Assembly (NCBI GenBank): GCA_900540545.1
Contig: UQGJ01000028.1
Span: 1 to 29,430, forward strand
Source of the DNA: an uncultured Eubacteriales bacterium
Lineage (GTDB): Bacteria > Bacillota > Clostridia > Oscillospirales > Oscillospiraceae
Length of the DNA: 29,430 nt
Reading direction: 5' to 3'
In this document: positions 21,932 to 29,430 of the stretch, in pieces
Layout: the number at the start of each line of letters is the position of its first letter
Numbering within the stretch: position 1 is the stretch's first letter
The notes under the pieces: model-generated
The model's input: the letters and a program-made list of their open reading frames with translations, nothing else
The model's database searches: none
What the model was told of the DNA's origin: nothing
Position numbers and translations under genes: made by a program

Positions 21932-23200
21932 ATGCTGAAACGCCTTTGCGCGCTGACTCTGACCCTGGCCCTCTCCCTCTCCCTGGCCGCCTGCGGCGGG
22001 AAGGACGCCCCCAAGAACCCCGCCGGTGACGCCACGCCCCCGGTGGTGGACACCACCCCGCCGGAGCCCACCCCCGTCCCGGTGGCCGACCCCTACGACG
22101 CCGTGCGGACCTACTGGTCCGCCGACCAGCTCACCCAGGCCTGGGGGGCGGACCAGGTGGTGGAGCACCTCTTCTTCCACCCCATCATCGCCTACCCCAA
22201 GTACGCCTTCACCGACAGCCCCACCCCCAAGGCCCAGCGGGAGGGCCTGGACGACTGGATGCTAACCGTGGACGAGTACAACAAGATTTTGCAGAGCGTC
22301 TACGACAAGGGCTATATCCTGGTGGCCATGGAGGACGTGTGGAGCGAGGTCACCGACGAGAGCGGCAACGCCAAAATGGTGCGCAACACCCTCATGCTTC
22401 CCGAGGGGAAGAAGCCTCTGGTCATCTCCTTCGACGATGTGAACTACTATGACTATATGCTGGCCGAGGGCTTCACCTCCAAGCTGGTGGTGGGGGACGA
22501 CGGCCAGATCTGGGCCGAGTGCACCGACCCTTACACCAAGGAGACCTTCCTCACCAAGGACCTGGACGCCACCACCCTGCTGGACGAGTTCGTGCTGGCC
22601 CACCCCGACTTCTCCCTCAACGGGGCCAAGGCCATCTTCTCCCTCACCGGCTACCAGGGCATCCTGGGCTACCGCACCCAGAATGACCGGGACATCGCCC
22701 TGGACTCCCCCGACCGCCCCGCCTTTGACGCCTACCGCCAGGGGGAGATCGACGGGGTTAAGCCGGTCATCGCCCGGCTCAAGGAGACGGGCTGGACCTT
22801 CGGCAGCCACACCTGGGGGCACATCAACCTGTCCACCAAGCCCATGCAGACCGTTATCAACGACACCGAGCGCTGGGCCGACGAGGTGGGCAGTCTGGTA
22901 GGGCCCACCAACATCCTGTTCTACCCCCACGGCGCCCGGCCCGACGGCGACAACGACGTGACCCAGACGGGCCCCATGTTCCAGTACCTCCACGACCAGG
23001 GGTTCCGGGTCTTTGCCAGCGTGGGCATCCAGTCCTACTCCAAAATCAAGAGCGACATCTCCGCCGTCATCTGCGACCGGCTCCACCCCGACGGCACCAC
23101 CCTGCGCTGGGCCCGGTCCAAGTATTTGCAGTTCTATGACGCCCAGGACATCATCGACCTGGGGGTCCGGCCCGATTTGGGGTACGATTTCAATAAGTAA
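21932..23200 (+). CDS. Polysaccharide deacetylase-like lipoprotein
   Basis: 422 residues. The signal peptide ends in a lipobox (LSLAACGG), so the protein is an extracellular lipoprotein with a Pro/Thr-rich linker. NodB-type deacetylase motifs are present: SFDDVNYYD with D168/D169 (in place of TFDDG), SHTWGH with the metal-binding HxxxH H293/H297, and FYPHGARPDGDND as a later motif. Motifs one and two are about 125 residues apart, much more than usual, because of an inserted region with LTGYQGILGYRTQND. I start at ATG 21932 (AAGGAA 8 bases upstream) rather than 21914, giving a clean signal peptide. The substrate is unknown: cell-wall glycan is likely. Confidence 0.87.
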   Translation: MLKRLCALTLTLALSLSLAACGGKDAPKNPAGDATPPVVDTTPPEPTPVPVADPYDAVRTYWSADQLTQAWGADQVVEHLFFHPIIAYPKYAFTDSPTPKAQREGLDDWMLTVDEYNKILQSVYDKGYILVAMEDVWSEVTDESGNAKMVRNTLMLPEGKKPLVISFDDVNYYDYMLAEGFTSKLVVGDDGQIWAECTDPYTKETFLTKDLDATTLLDEFVLAHPDFSLNGAKAIFSLTGYQGILGYRTQNDRDIALDSPDRPAFDAYRQGEIDGVKPVIARLKETGWTFGSHTWGHINLSTKPMQTVINDTERWADEVGSLVGPTNILFYPHGARPDGDNDVTQTGPMFQYLHDQGFRVFASVGIQSYSKIKSDISAVICDRLHPDGTTLRWARSKYLQFYDAQDIIDLGVRPDLGYDFNK

Positions 23201-23210
23201 GGGTTTACGG

Positions 23211-23243
23211 GGGCGGGACGCTTTGGCGTCCCGCCCTTTTTTT
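23211..23243 (+). terminator. Terminator after the deacetylase-like gene
   Basis: An 11-bp perfect stem GGGCGGGACGC/GCGTCCCGCCC with a 4-base loop and seven T. Confidence 0.92.
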
Positions 23244-23329
23244 GCCTCCGATGAAAAATTCCGGTCCCGTGAGTTGTGTATGTGGCAGAGACCGAACCGC
23301 GCGGTCCTGGTCGAGAGAGGAGTGATGGG

Positions 23330-23812
23330 ATGGAACCTGCTTGGGAACAGCCGGAGCTGGAACAGGCGGTGCGGGTGTATCTGCCCCACGTGGTCCGGAC
23401 GGCCTACGCCTGCCTGAAAAATCGGGCGGACGCGGAGGACGTGGCCCAGGAGGTCTTTTTGACCCTGCTGGAGCGTCCGCCCCAGGTCCGGGACGGGGAA
23501 CACCTGAAAGCCTGGCTGCTGAAGGTCACCGCCAACAAGTGCAAAAACCTGCTGAAAAGCGGCTGGTACCAGAGCCGGAACGAACTGCCGGAGGCCCTGC
23601 CCGCCCTGGACCGGACGGAGGACGAGGTCCTGTCGGCGGTACTGGCCCTGGACGGGAAGTACCGCCTGCCGCTCCACCTGCACTACTACGAGGGCTACTC
23701 CATCCGGGAGATCGCCCACATCCTGGGCCTGCCCGCCGCCACGGTGGGCACCCAGCTCTCCCGGGGGCGGGCCCTGCTGAAACAAGAATTGGAGGCAGAC
23801 TATGGATTTTGA
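23330..23812 (+). CDS. ECF-type RNA polymerase sigma factor
   Basis: A sigma-70 family factor of 160 residues with only regions 2 and 4. Region 2 contains YLPHVVRTAYACLKNRADAE and DVAQEVFLTLLE. Region 4 contains LPLHLHYYEGYSIREIAHIL and GLPAATVGTQLSRGRALLKQ. I choose ATG 23330, seven bases after AGGAG; a longer frame from 23276 would read through that site. It overlaps the DUF4179 gene by 11 bases, so sigma and regulator are made together. No target promoter can be named. The stretch 23250–23300 contains TGAAAA and CGTGAG, which might serve as an ECF-type autoregulated promoter, but the match is weak. Confidence 0.93.
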   Translation: MEPAWEQPELEQAVRVYLPHVVRTAYACLKNRADAEDVAQEVFLTLLERPPQVRDGEHLKAWLLKVTANKCKNLLKSGWYQSRNELPEALPALDRTEDEVLSAVLALDGKYRLPLHLHYYEGYSIREIAHILGLPAATVGTQLSRGRALLKQELEADYGF

Positions 23813-24800
23813 ACGCTACCGGGACGCCATGGACCACGTCCCCTTCGACCCCCGGCTGGAGGCCCGGGTCCTGAACCGTCTTTCGGAGGCCGCCGTCCGG
23901 ACCCGCAGGGCCCCGGCCTTTCCCCGCCGCCGGGTCATGGCCGTGGCCGTGGCCGCCGCCCTCTGTCTGGCCGTCACCGCCGGGGCCTACGCCTCTGTCA
24001 GCGGCCTGTTCGCCCCCCTGTTCGGCGGGCACCCGGAAATCGTGGACCAGTCCGGCGTCCCGGTGTCCGCCAGCGCCACCAGCGCGGGCTACACCGTCAC
24101 CGCCGACGCCCTGTTTGGGGACCAGAACAACCTCTACGTGGCCATGACCCTCACCCGTACCGACGGCGGGACCATCGACGCCGACGGCCTGTTCTTCCAT
24201 CTGGCGGAGGCCGCCCTGCCCGGCTTCAACGGCGGCGGCTACGGCGCCCAGGTCCACTCCGGCCAGGGGGAGACCACCTCCGTCTCCCTGGCCGCCACCC
24301 TCCACAGTTACGCGCCCATCGCCCGGGGAAAAACCCTCACCCTGTCCTTCGACCGCATCGCCCGGGTGGGCGAGAACATGGACGCCCCCGCCCTGGCCCA
24401 GGGGGACTGGACCCTCTCCTTCCCCGTCCGCTGCGGCGACCTGACCCAGTCCATCCCGCTGGACGAGCCAATCCCCGTCGGGGACACCGGCCTGGTCCTG
24501 GATACGGTGGCCCTCTCCCCCCTGTCCGCCTGGGCCGGCGGCGAGGGCACGCCTGGTTCCGAGGCGGATTTGGAGCGGGTGCAGGGGCTTCTGGAGTCCG
24601 GCGGCTTCTCCCTGACCCTCAAGGACGGCACCGTTATCGACCTGTTCCAGGTAGACGGCGATTTCCGCAGCCGGGGGTACTCCCATCAGCGGGACGGGGT
24701 CTATCAGGTCCATATGGACGCCACCTTCCAGGAGCTGATCCCCCTGGAGGACATGGAATCCCTCAACGTCTGCGGCAGGGTCATCCCGCTGGCGTTCTGA
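23802..24800 (+). CDS. DUF4179-type membrane anti-sigma/regulatory protein
   Basis: 332 residues. The cytosolic N-terminus (about 1–45) should bind the sigma factor. One transmembrane helix at about 45–65 (VMAVAVAAALCLAVTAGAY) is followed by an extracellular beta-rich domain resembling DUF4179, starting near SGLFAPLFGG and including NNLYVAMTLTRTDGG. The architecture and its position directly behind an ECF sigma gene suggest that it senses an external condition and releases the sigma factor. This is family knowledge and not shown here. The gene ends just before a terminator. Confidence 0.87.
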   Translation: MDFERYRDAMDHVPFDPRLEARVLNRLSEAAVRTRRAPAFPRRRVMAVAVAAALCLAVTAGAYASVSGLFAPLFGGHPEIVDQSGVPVSASATSAGYTVTADALFGDQNNLYVAMTLTRTDGGTIDADGLFFHLAEAALPGFNGGGYGAQVHSGQGETTSVSLAATLHSYAPIARGKTLTLSFDRIARVGENMDAPALAQGDWTLSFPVRCGDLTQSIPLDEPIPVGDTGLVLDTVALSPLSAWAGGEGTPGSEADLERVQGLLESGGFSLTLKDGTVIDLFQVDGDFRSRGYSHQRDGVYQVHMDATFQELIPLEDMESLNVCGRVIPLAF

Positions 24801-24807
24801 GTACAAG

Positions 24808-24856
24808 AAAAGCACTCCGGCACGGCGCATAGAGCGCCATGCTGGAGTGCTTTTTT
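24808..24856. terminator. Terminator between convergent genes
   Basis: AAAAGCACTCC and GGAGTGCTTTT form a stem with an inner GGCGC/GCGCC hairpin, ending in six T. The A-run on the other side makes it usable for the minus-strand gene too. Confidence 0.88.
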
Positions 24857-24878
24857 AGGAGAAACGATGGACGGGACA

Positions 24879-26036
24879 TCACCGGCGCACCGGGTCAGTG
24901 GTCCACTCCTGGCCGCTGGGCTTGACCTGGTCGAAGCAGAGGGCGTAGAGGTCGGTGCAGCGGGCTTCCAGTTCAAAGGTACGGCGGGCCGGCTCGTCCA
25001 GCCTGCGGGCGTGGGCGGGCTTGGTGACGACGGGCAGCGCCGCGGCGTCCTTCATCCGCTGGAGCAGCGCCTGCCCCCTGGCCGTGAACCCCAGCACCCG
25101 CAGATAGGGCACCTGGGCCGGGCGGTCCGCCGCCTCCAGGCCCAGGAAGGCCCACAGGCACAGCCGCCGGATGCGGGCGTGGGCGTAGCGCTTGGTCTTG
25201 GCCCCGTCGTACAGTTCCTCCAGAGTCCCGGCCTTCCCGGCGGCGGCCAGGATGCGGTTGGCCAGCCCCTCCCCGCTGTCGGGAAGGCGCTCCAACTCCT
25301 CCGCCGTCATCCGCCGCAGACGGGCCAGCACCGCCCGTTCGACCCACTCCATGGACGCGATCTCCCCCTGCCACGGCTCGGTGAGATAGGGTTCGGCCCG
25401 GCTTATCTTGCCCTGGCGGAGCCAGTCCCGGAGCTGGGAGGCCGAGGCGTAGCCCTCCCCCGTACCGCCGTGGTGGTCCACCCCCACCCGGCGGACGGCC
25501 AGGGCCGACATGTGGGGGGGCAGGGTCCGGAGGTATTCCACCCCCAGGTTGTCGTTGGGGCCGGAGAGGCGGTCCGCCCGGTCCCCCAGGATGCCCCGGA
25601 CCACAGCCTGACGGGCGGCGGCGAAGGGCATCCCCTCCTCCAGGAACCGGCCCAGGCCCGCCCGGTAGAGGCCGGAGTCCAGGCAGTCCGCCAGGGCCCG
25701 CAGGTCATCCAGGGCCCCGGTCTCGCTGCCGAAGGCCAGGGTATCCACCACGCCGGTGGCGGCCAGGACCCCCACGCCCCCCCGGGCGAAGGCCTCGGCG
25801 GAGGATGCGGCCCAGGGGGTGGGTATCTCCAGCACCAGGTCCGCGCCTCCCCGGAGGGCCATGGCCGCCCGGGTCCACTTGTCGGTGAGGGCGCACTCCC
25901 CCCGCTGGACCCAGTGGCCGCTCATGGCGCACACCAGGTTGCAGTCCTCCCCCAGGGTCTGGCGGACCTGGGCCATCTGATAGGCGTGGCCCCGGTGGAA
26001 GGGATTATATTCGGCGACAATGCCAGCGACGCGCAT
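24879..26036 (-). CDS. tmcAL: tRNA(Met) cytidine acetate ligase
   Basis: 385 residues of the YlbM/TmcAL family, which uses acetate and ATP to make N4-acetylcytidine at the wobble base of elongator tRNA-Met. The nucleotidyl-transfer motif GIVAEYNPFHRGH is at residues 4–16, followed by AMSGHWVQRGECAL and EIPTPWAASSAEAFARGGV. The C-terminus contains KTKRYAHARIRRLCLWAFLG. AGGAGG is 7 bases before ATG 26036; a much longer frame continuing past the start is a shadow of acetate kinase. It is divergent from ackA. The pairing is sensible because both enzymes handle acetate. Confidence 0.93.
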   Translation of the reverse strand: MRVAGIVAEYNPFHRGHAYQMAQVRQTLGEDCNLVCAMSGHWVQRGECALTDKWTRAAMALRGGADLVLEIPTPWAASSAEAFARGGVGVLAATGVVDTLAFGSETGALDDLRALADCLDSGLYRAGLGRFLEEGMPFAAARQAVVRGILGDRADRLSGPNDNLGVEYLRTLPPHMSALAVRRVGVDHHGGTGEGYASASQLRDWLRQGKISRAEPYLTEPWQGEIASMEWVERAVLARLRRMTAEELERLPDSGEGLANRILAAAGKAGTLEELYDGAKTKRYAHARIRRLCLWAFLGLEAADRPAQVPYLRVLGFTARGQALLQRMKDAAALPVVTKPAHARRLDEPARRTFELEARCTDLYALCFDQVKPSGQEWTTDPVRR

Positions 26037-26085
26037 AGCGTGGCCTCCTAAAAGAGAAAAAGTTGGATTTCTCCCCAAATTCGGG

Positions 26086-26114
26086 TTGTCCTTTTGGCAT
26101 AAATGGGCTACAAT
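26086..26114 (+). promoter_or_regulatory. Promoter of ackA
   Basis: TTGTCC (26086–26091), a 17-base spacer and TACAAT (26109–26114), about 70 bases before the ackA start codon. Confidence 0.7.
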
Positions 26115-26189
26115 GCTATCATAGCGAATTATCTGTCCCGCCGCAAGGCGGAACAACGACAATTTTTCTTTGAAGGAGCAGGATACGAA

Positions 26190-27389
26190 ATGAAAATCCT
26201 CGTCATCAACGCAGGAAGCTCGTCCCTGAAATATCAGCTCATGGACTCCGCCACCCATGACGTGCTGGCCAAGGGCCTGTGCGAGCGCATCGGCATCGAC
26301 GGCCGCCTGACCCACAAGGTCCCCTCCAAGGACCTGAAGAAGGAATTCGAGATCGCCATGCCCACCCACTCCGAGGCCATCCAGGCGGTTCTGTCCGCCC
26401 TGACCAGCCCCGAGCACGGCGTCATCGGCAGCATGAAGGAGATCGACGCGGTGGGCCACCGGGTGGTCCACGGCGGCGAGAAGTTCGCCGCCTCCGCCCT
26501 CATCACCGAGGACGTGATGGCCGCCCTGGAGGAGTGCATCCCCCTGGCCCCCCTCCACAACCCCGCCAATATCACCGGCATCCGGGCCTGCCAGGCCGTC
26601 ATGCCCGGCGTGCCCATGGTGGCCGTGTTCGACACCGCCTTCCATCAGACCATGCCCGAAAAGGCCTATATCTATGCCCTGCCCTATGAGTACTACGAGA
26701 ACGACAAGGTCCGCCGCTACGGCTTCCACGGCACCTCCCACCGCTATGTCTCCGGCCGCGCCGCCGACATGCTGGGCAAGCCCCTGGACCAGCTGAAAAT
26801 CATCACCTGCCACCTGGGCAACGGCTCCTCCGTCACCGCCGTGGACCACGGCAAGAGCGTGGACACCTCCATGGGCTTCACCCCCCTGGCCGGCGTGCCC
26901 ATGGGCACCCGCTCCGGTGACCTGGACGCGGGCATCCTGGAGTTCCTGATGAACAAGTACAACATGGACATCAAGGAGATGCTCAACATCCTCAATAAGA
27001 AGTCCGGCGTGCTTGGCATCTCCGGCGTGTCCTCCGACTTCCGTGACCTGGAGAGCGCCGCCGAGCAGGGCAACCACCGGGCCGTCCTGGCTCTGGACGC
27101 CTTCCATTACAGCGTGAAGAAGCTGGTGGGCGCCTATGCCGCCGCCATGGGCGGGGTGGACGCCATCGTCTTTACCGCCGGCGTGGGCGAGAACGGCGCC
27201 GGGACCCGCATGGACATTGCCGGCGGGCTGGAGTTCATGGGCGTGAAAATGGACGCCGACGCCAACAACGTCCGGGGCAAGGAGGCCGTTATCTCCGCCC
27301 CCGACTCCAAGGTGAAGGTGCTGCTCATCCCCACCGACGAGGAGCTGATGATCGCTATGGATACCGCGGAGATCGTGGCGAAGGGTTGA
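26190..27389 (+). CDS. ackA: Acetate kinase
   Basis: 399 residues, the standard length. The enzyme interconverts acetate plus ATP and acetyl-phosphate plus ADP, yielding ATP in fermentation. Hallmarks are MKILVINAGSSSLKYQLMD at the N-terminus, VGHRVVHGGEKF, VFDTAFHQTMPEKAYIYALP, RRYGFHGTSHRYVS, CHLGNGSSVTAV, MGFTPLAGVPMGTRSGDLD and FTAGVGENGAGTR. The start is ATG 26190 after AAGGAG, with somewhat long spacing (11 bases). No phosphotransacetylase gene is adjacent. It is monocistronic and ended by a strong terminator. Confidence 0.98.
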   Translation: MKILVINAGSSSLKYQLMDSATHDVLAKGLCERIGIDGRLTHKVPSKDLKKEFEIAMPTHSEAIQAVLSALTSPEHGVIGSMKEIDAVGHRVVHGGEKFAASALITEDVMAALEECIPLAPLHNPANITGIRACQAVMPGVPMVAVFDTAFHQTMPEKAYIYALPYEYYENDKVRRYGFHGTSHRYVSGRAADMLGKPLDQLKIITCHLGNGSSVTAVDHGKSVDTSMGFTPLAGVPMGTRSGDLDAGILEFLMNKYNMDIKEMLNILNKKSGVLGISGVSSDFRDLESAAEQGNHRAVLALDAFHYSVKKLVGAYAAAMGGVDAIVFTAGVGENGAGTRMDIAGGLEFMGVKMDADANNVRGKEAVISAPDSKVKVLLIPTDEELMIAMDTAEIVAKG

Positions 27390-27417
27390 TTGTATTGGCA
27401 AATCAGAATTGATTTTG

Positions 27418-27456
27418 AAAAAAGGCGTGGTGTACCCTGGTACACCACGCCTTTTT
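27418..27456 (+). terminator. Terminator after ackA
   Basis: A 13-bp perfect core stem GGCGTGGTGTACC/GGTACACCACGCC with a two-base loop, flanked by A- and T-runs. Confidence 0.93.
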
Positions 27457-27476
27457 CTTTTTACAGTCGTATGAGA

Positions 27477-27514
27477 CAACAGGAGGGGGGAGCCTTGGCT
27501 CCCCCCTCCTGTTG
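27477..27514 (-). terminator. 18-bp perfect hairpin behind the SLH gene
   Basis: 27477–27494 pairs exactly with 27497–27514 around a TT loop. It is 14 bases past the minus-strand stop codon. It has no strong T-run, so it may stop transcription poorly by itself; it could also protect the transcript's 3' end. Confidence 0.7.
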
Positions 27515-27528
27515 CTCTGCTGCGTGAT

Positions 27529-29430
27529 TTACTTCTTCACCACGTTGGTGATAAACCGCTCCAGGATGGTGGCCGTCTCGGCACGTGTGGCCGTACCGGT
27601 GGGGTCTGCCAGACCGCCGGGCCTGCCGGAGACCAGGCCGGCGGAGGCCGCCCACTCCATGGCCTCCTTGGACCAGTCGGGGATGGCAGCCCCGTCGGCA
27701 AAGGTCACGTTTTTGCCGGTGCGGGTGTCATAGCCGCAGGCCTGGGCGTAGCGGTAGAGCATGGCGCACAGCTCCTGGCGGGTCACCGCCCGGTCCGGCT
27801 CATACTGGGTGTCCGTGACGCCCTTGACCACGCCCTTTTCCGCGCCCCAGGCCACGGCGGCGGCGTAGAAGCTCTCGACTGCGGTGTCCGAGAAGGGCGC
27901 GCTGCCCGCCTCCGGGGTCTGCTCCAGCCGGTAGAGCACCGTCACCAGGGAGCCGCGGGTGATGTCCTCCTCCGGGGCGAACACGCCCTCGCTGACCCCC
28001 TTGAAGAGGTCCCGGGCGCCGGTGAAGTCGGAGGCCCCGGCGGCCCAGTGGTCCGTCATGTCCTCGAAGAGGTTGACGCGCTCCTCGATGTGGATGTCGG
28101 CGGACTTGTCCACCAGGACGTAGGCCACGCCGTTCTCCACCACGGAGTATTCCAGGGGCTTTTGCGTGCCGTCCGGCTCAGTGAGGACGACCACGTTGCC
28201 GTCGCCGGCGGGGATGGCAACCTTCACCTTGCCATCCACCGTCTCGGGGACTGTGACGCTGGCCTTGCTCTCCCCCTTGGCGGTGACGCTGGCCTCCACC
28301 TTCACGCCGTTGGTCCGCTCCTGGGTCTGGGTGATGGCGCCGGTAGGTTCGGTGACGGTGACAACCCTGGAGCCGTCCGGCTCGGTGGCGTCTGCAGTGG
28401 TGGTTCCGGTCTTTTCGTCGGTGACGGTCACAGTGGTGGTCACGCCGCCGTCGGGAGCCGTGGCGGTCTCGGTGACGGTGCCGTCCTTCCCTGTGACGAT
28501 CTCCACCGTCGTCACGTCCCCGTAGGGGTCGGTGACGGTCTGGTGGACGGTGCCGTCCTGATCGGTCTTGGACACGACCGTCGTCACGTCGCCTCTGGCG
28601 TCGGTAACTGTGGCCGTCACAGTGCCGTCCGCCGCCGTCTCGGAGACGGTGGTCTCCACTACCTTTCCGTTCTTATCTGTGACGGTCTGCTGAGCGGAGC
28701 CGTCTGGGTTGGTGACGGTCTCCGTCTTGGCTCCGCTGGGCTTGGTGACGGTCTCGCTTAGCGTACCGTCGGGACGCTTCACCGTCTCGGTCTTAGCGCC
28801 GGTAGGCGCGGTGACGGTCTCGCTGACGGTGCCGTCGGGCTGCTTCACCGTCTCGGTAACGGTGCCGTCCTTCTCCGTCACCTTCTCGGTGGTGGTCCCG
28901 TCGGGGGCCTTGGTGGTCTCGGTGACGGCGCCGGTCTTGCTGTCGGTCACGGTGGTCGTGGTGGAGCCGTCCGGATTGGTGGTGGTCGTGGGCTTGTTGG
29001 TGTTGCCGGAGGAGCCGCCCGTGTTACCACCGCTGGAACTCTGGGTGGTGCCGCTGCCGCCGCCGGTGCCCACGCCGGGGATCGTCTCGCCGCGATTGTC
29101 TCTGGCGCCCGCGCCGCCGGTGCCGATGGTGCCGCCGCTGGTGGCGTTGCCGCCGTCGCCGCCCTTGAGGGTGCCGTTGTTCGTGATTTTGCCGCTGTCC
29201 GCCGCGGTAACGCCCACGCCGCCGTCGCCGGCAGTACCGGTGCCGGTGGTGTTGCCGCCCTTGCCGCCGGCGAGCGTAGCATTGGCTGCGTTTTGAATGG
29301 TGCCGCCGGAGGAGGCCGCGCCTTGGCCGCCGGTGCCGCCGGTGCCGGAGACGGTCGCGCCGCCCACACCGCCGGAGAGGGTGCCGCCGGCGGCGTTCGT
29401 GATAGCGCCGGTGCCAGTGGACGCGCCCGG
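27529..29430 (-). CDS. SLH-domain surface protein with Gly-rich and Thr-rich repeats (5' end outside the window)
   Basis: About 633 residues are visible and the frame is open past the right window edge, so the N-terminus is missing. From the N-terminal side there is first a Gly/Ala/Thr/Asn-rich region with repeated GG and ITNNGTLKGG-like units. A Ser/Gly/Asn linker follows. Next come about 20 degenerate 11–14-residue repeats of the type PDGTVTETVT, then a short beta-rich domain. The protein ends in three SLH domains (YRLEQTPEAG, GVTDTQYEPDRAVTRQEL, LVSGRPGGLADPTGTATRAE). SLH domains usually bind pyruvylated secondary cell-wall polymer. The middle region is probably a stalk lifting a domain away from the cell. 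Function of the missing part is unknown. Confidence 0.9.
   Translation of the reverse strand, partial: PGASTGTGAITNAAGGTLSGGVGGATVSGTGGTGGQGAASSGGTIQNAANATLAGGKGGNTTGTGTAGDGGVGVTAADSGKITNNGTLKGGDGGNATSGGTIGTGGAGARDNRGETIPGVGTGGGSGTTQSSSGGNTGGSSGNTNKPTTTTNPDGSTTTTVTDSKTGAVTETTKAPDGTTTEKVTEKDGTVTETVKQPDGTVSETVTAPTGAKTETVKRPDGTLSETVTKPSGAKTETVTNPDGSAQQTVTDKNGKVVETTVSETAADGTVTATVTDARGDVTTVVSKTDQDGTVHQTVTDPYGDVTTVEIVTGKDGTVTETATAPDGGVTTTVTVTDEKTGTTTADATEPDGSRVVTVTEPTGAITQTQERTNGVKVEASVTAKGESKASVTVPETVDGKVKVAIPAGDGNVVVLTEPDGTQKPLEYSVVENGVAYVLVDKSADIHIEERVNLFEDMTDHWAAGASDFTGARDLFKGVSEGVFAPEEDITRGSLVTVLYRLEQTPEAGSAPFSDTAVESFYAAAVAWGAEKGVVKGVTDTQYEPDRAVTRQELCAMLYRYAQACGYDTRTGKNVTFADGAAIPDWSKEAMEWAASAGLVSGRPGGLADPTGTATRAETATILERFITNVVKK
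28350..28990 (-). repeat. Coding tandem repeats of the DGT-TETVT type
   Basis: On the plus strand GGTGACGGT-type motifs and CGTCGG-type motifs recur every 30–45 bases across this stretch, coding for variants of xPDGTxTETVTxx. The copies differ at many positions, so the array is old or under selection for sequence variety at the DNA level. Confidence 0.75.

Noticed and set aside
22262..24830. Long minus-strand frames opposite the deacetylase, ECF sigma and DUF4179 genes
   Set aside because: Shadows; the plus-strand genes have recognisable motifs and ribosome binding sites.
26037..27479. Upstream continuation of the tmcAL frame across acetate kinase
   Set aside because: The TmcAL N-terminal motif begins right at the ATG at 26036, and the extension is antisense to ackA.
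28350..29430. CRISPR array
   Set aside because: The repeats are degenerate, lie inside an open frame and have no uniform spacers; no cas genes are present.

Overview
The window reads as chromosomal DNA of a GC-rich anaerobic member of the Clostridia, most like the gut Oscillospiraceae (Flavonifractor/Lawsonibacter/Pseudoflavonifractor type). That placement is an inference. It rests on strong AGGAGG-type ribosome binding sites, vegetative TTGACA-N17-TATAAT promoters, intrinsic terminators with U-tracts, an ECF sigma/DUF4179 pair, an SLH-anchored surface protein and the TmcAL–acetate kinase neighbourhood. About 6440 onward is GC-rich housekeeping and envelope DNA. About 315–6350 is clearly AT-richer and has the look of acquired DNA that stops at the 3' end of a tRNA-Ser(CGA) gene.

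Region 1 (1–6351, accessory). A perfect 54-bp palindromic terminator and a GC-rich hairpin block precede a two-gene operon: an RpoD-like sigma factor with altered -10-recognition residues, and a 1072-residue RecQ-like SF2 helicase with no zinc domain. The genes are one base apart. Then come a strong promoter with a hairpin/attenuator leader, a 64-residue protein, a 450-bp stretch packed with hairpins, and a small DUF6061-like gene. The sigma–helicase pair is the best candidate here for an undescribed system.

Region 2 (6352–11226). tRNA-Ser and a divergently transcribed pair (class-I glutamine-amidotransferase-like hydrolase plus xanthine phosphoribosyltransferase) are followed by a DUF4173 membrane protein, a DUF2975/XRE-regulator operon and a sirtuin.

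Region 3 (10501–16226, minus strand). One three-gene operon holds an inner-membrane Cache–(degenerate GGDEF)–EAL phosphodiesterase, a cytosolic multi-PAS GGDEF diguanylate cyclase with a GAF-like region, and the sirtuin. Each junction is a 4-base ATGA overlap, which places c-di-GMP breakdown, c-di-GMP synthesis and NAD-dependent deacetylation under one promoter.

Region 4 (16351–24856). A Na+/phosphate cotransporter with a PhoU-like tail is followed by a structured gene-poor stretch and a multi-pass membrane protein. Divergent from the latter is ApbE–NusG_II–Gx transporter, an extracytoplasmic flavin/redox cluster. A polysaccharide-deacetylase-like lipoprotein and an ECF sigma factor with its DUF4179 regulator complete the region.

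Region 5 (24879–29430). tRNA(Met) cytidine acetate ligase (TmcAL) and acetate kinase are divergent. This makes sense metabolically, since TmcAL uses acetate and AckA controls the acetate/acetyl-phosphate pool. The window ends inside a large SLH surface protein with Gly-rich and Thr-rich DGT-type repeats, transcribed on the minus strand and cut by the window edge.
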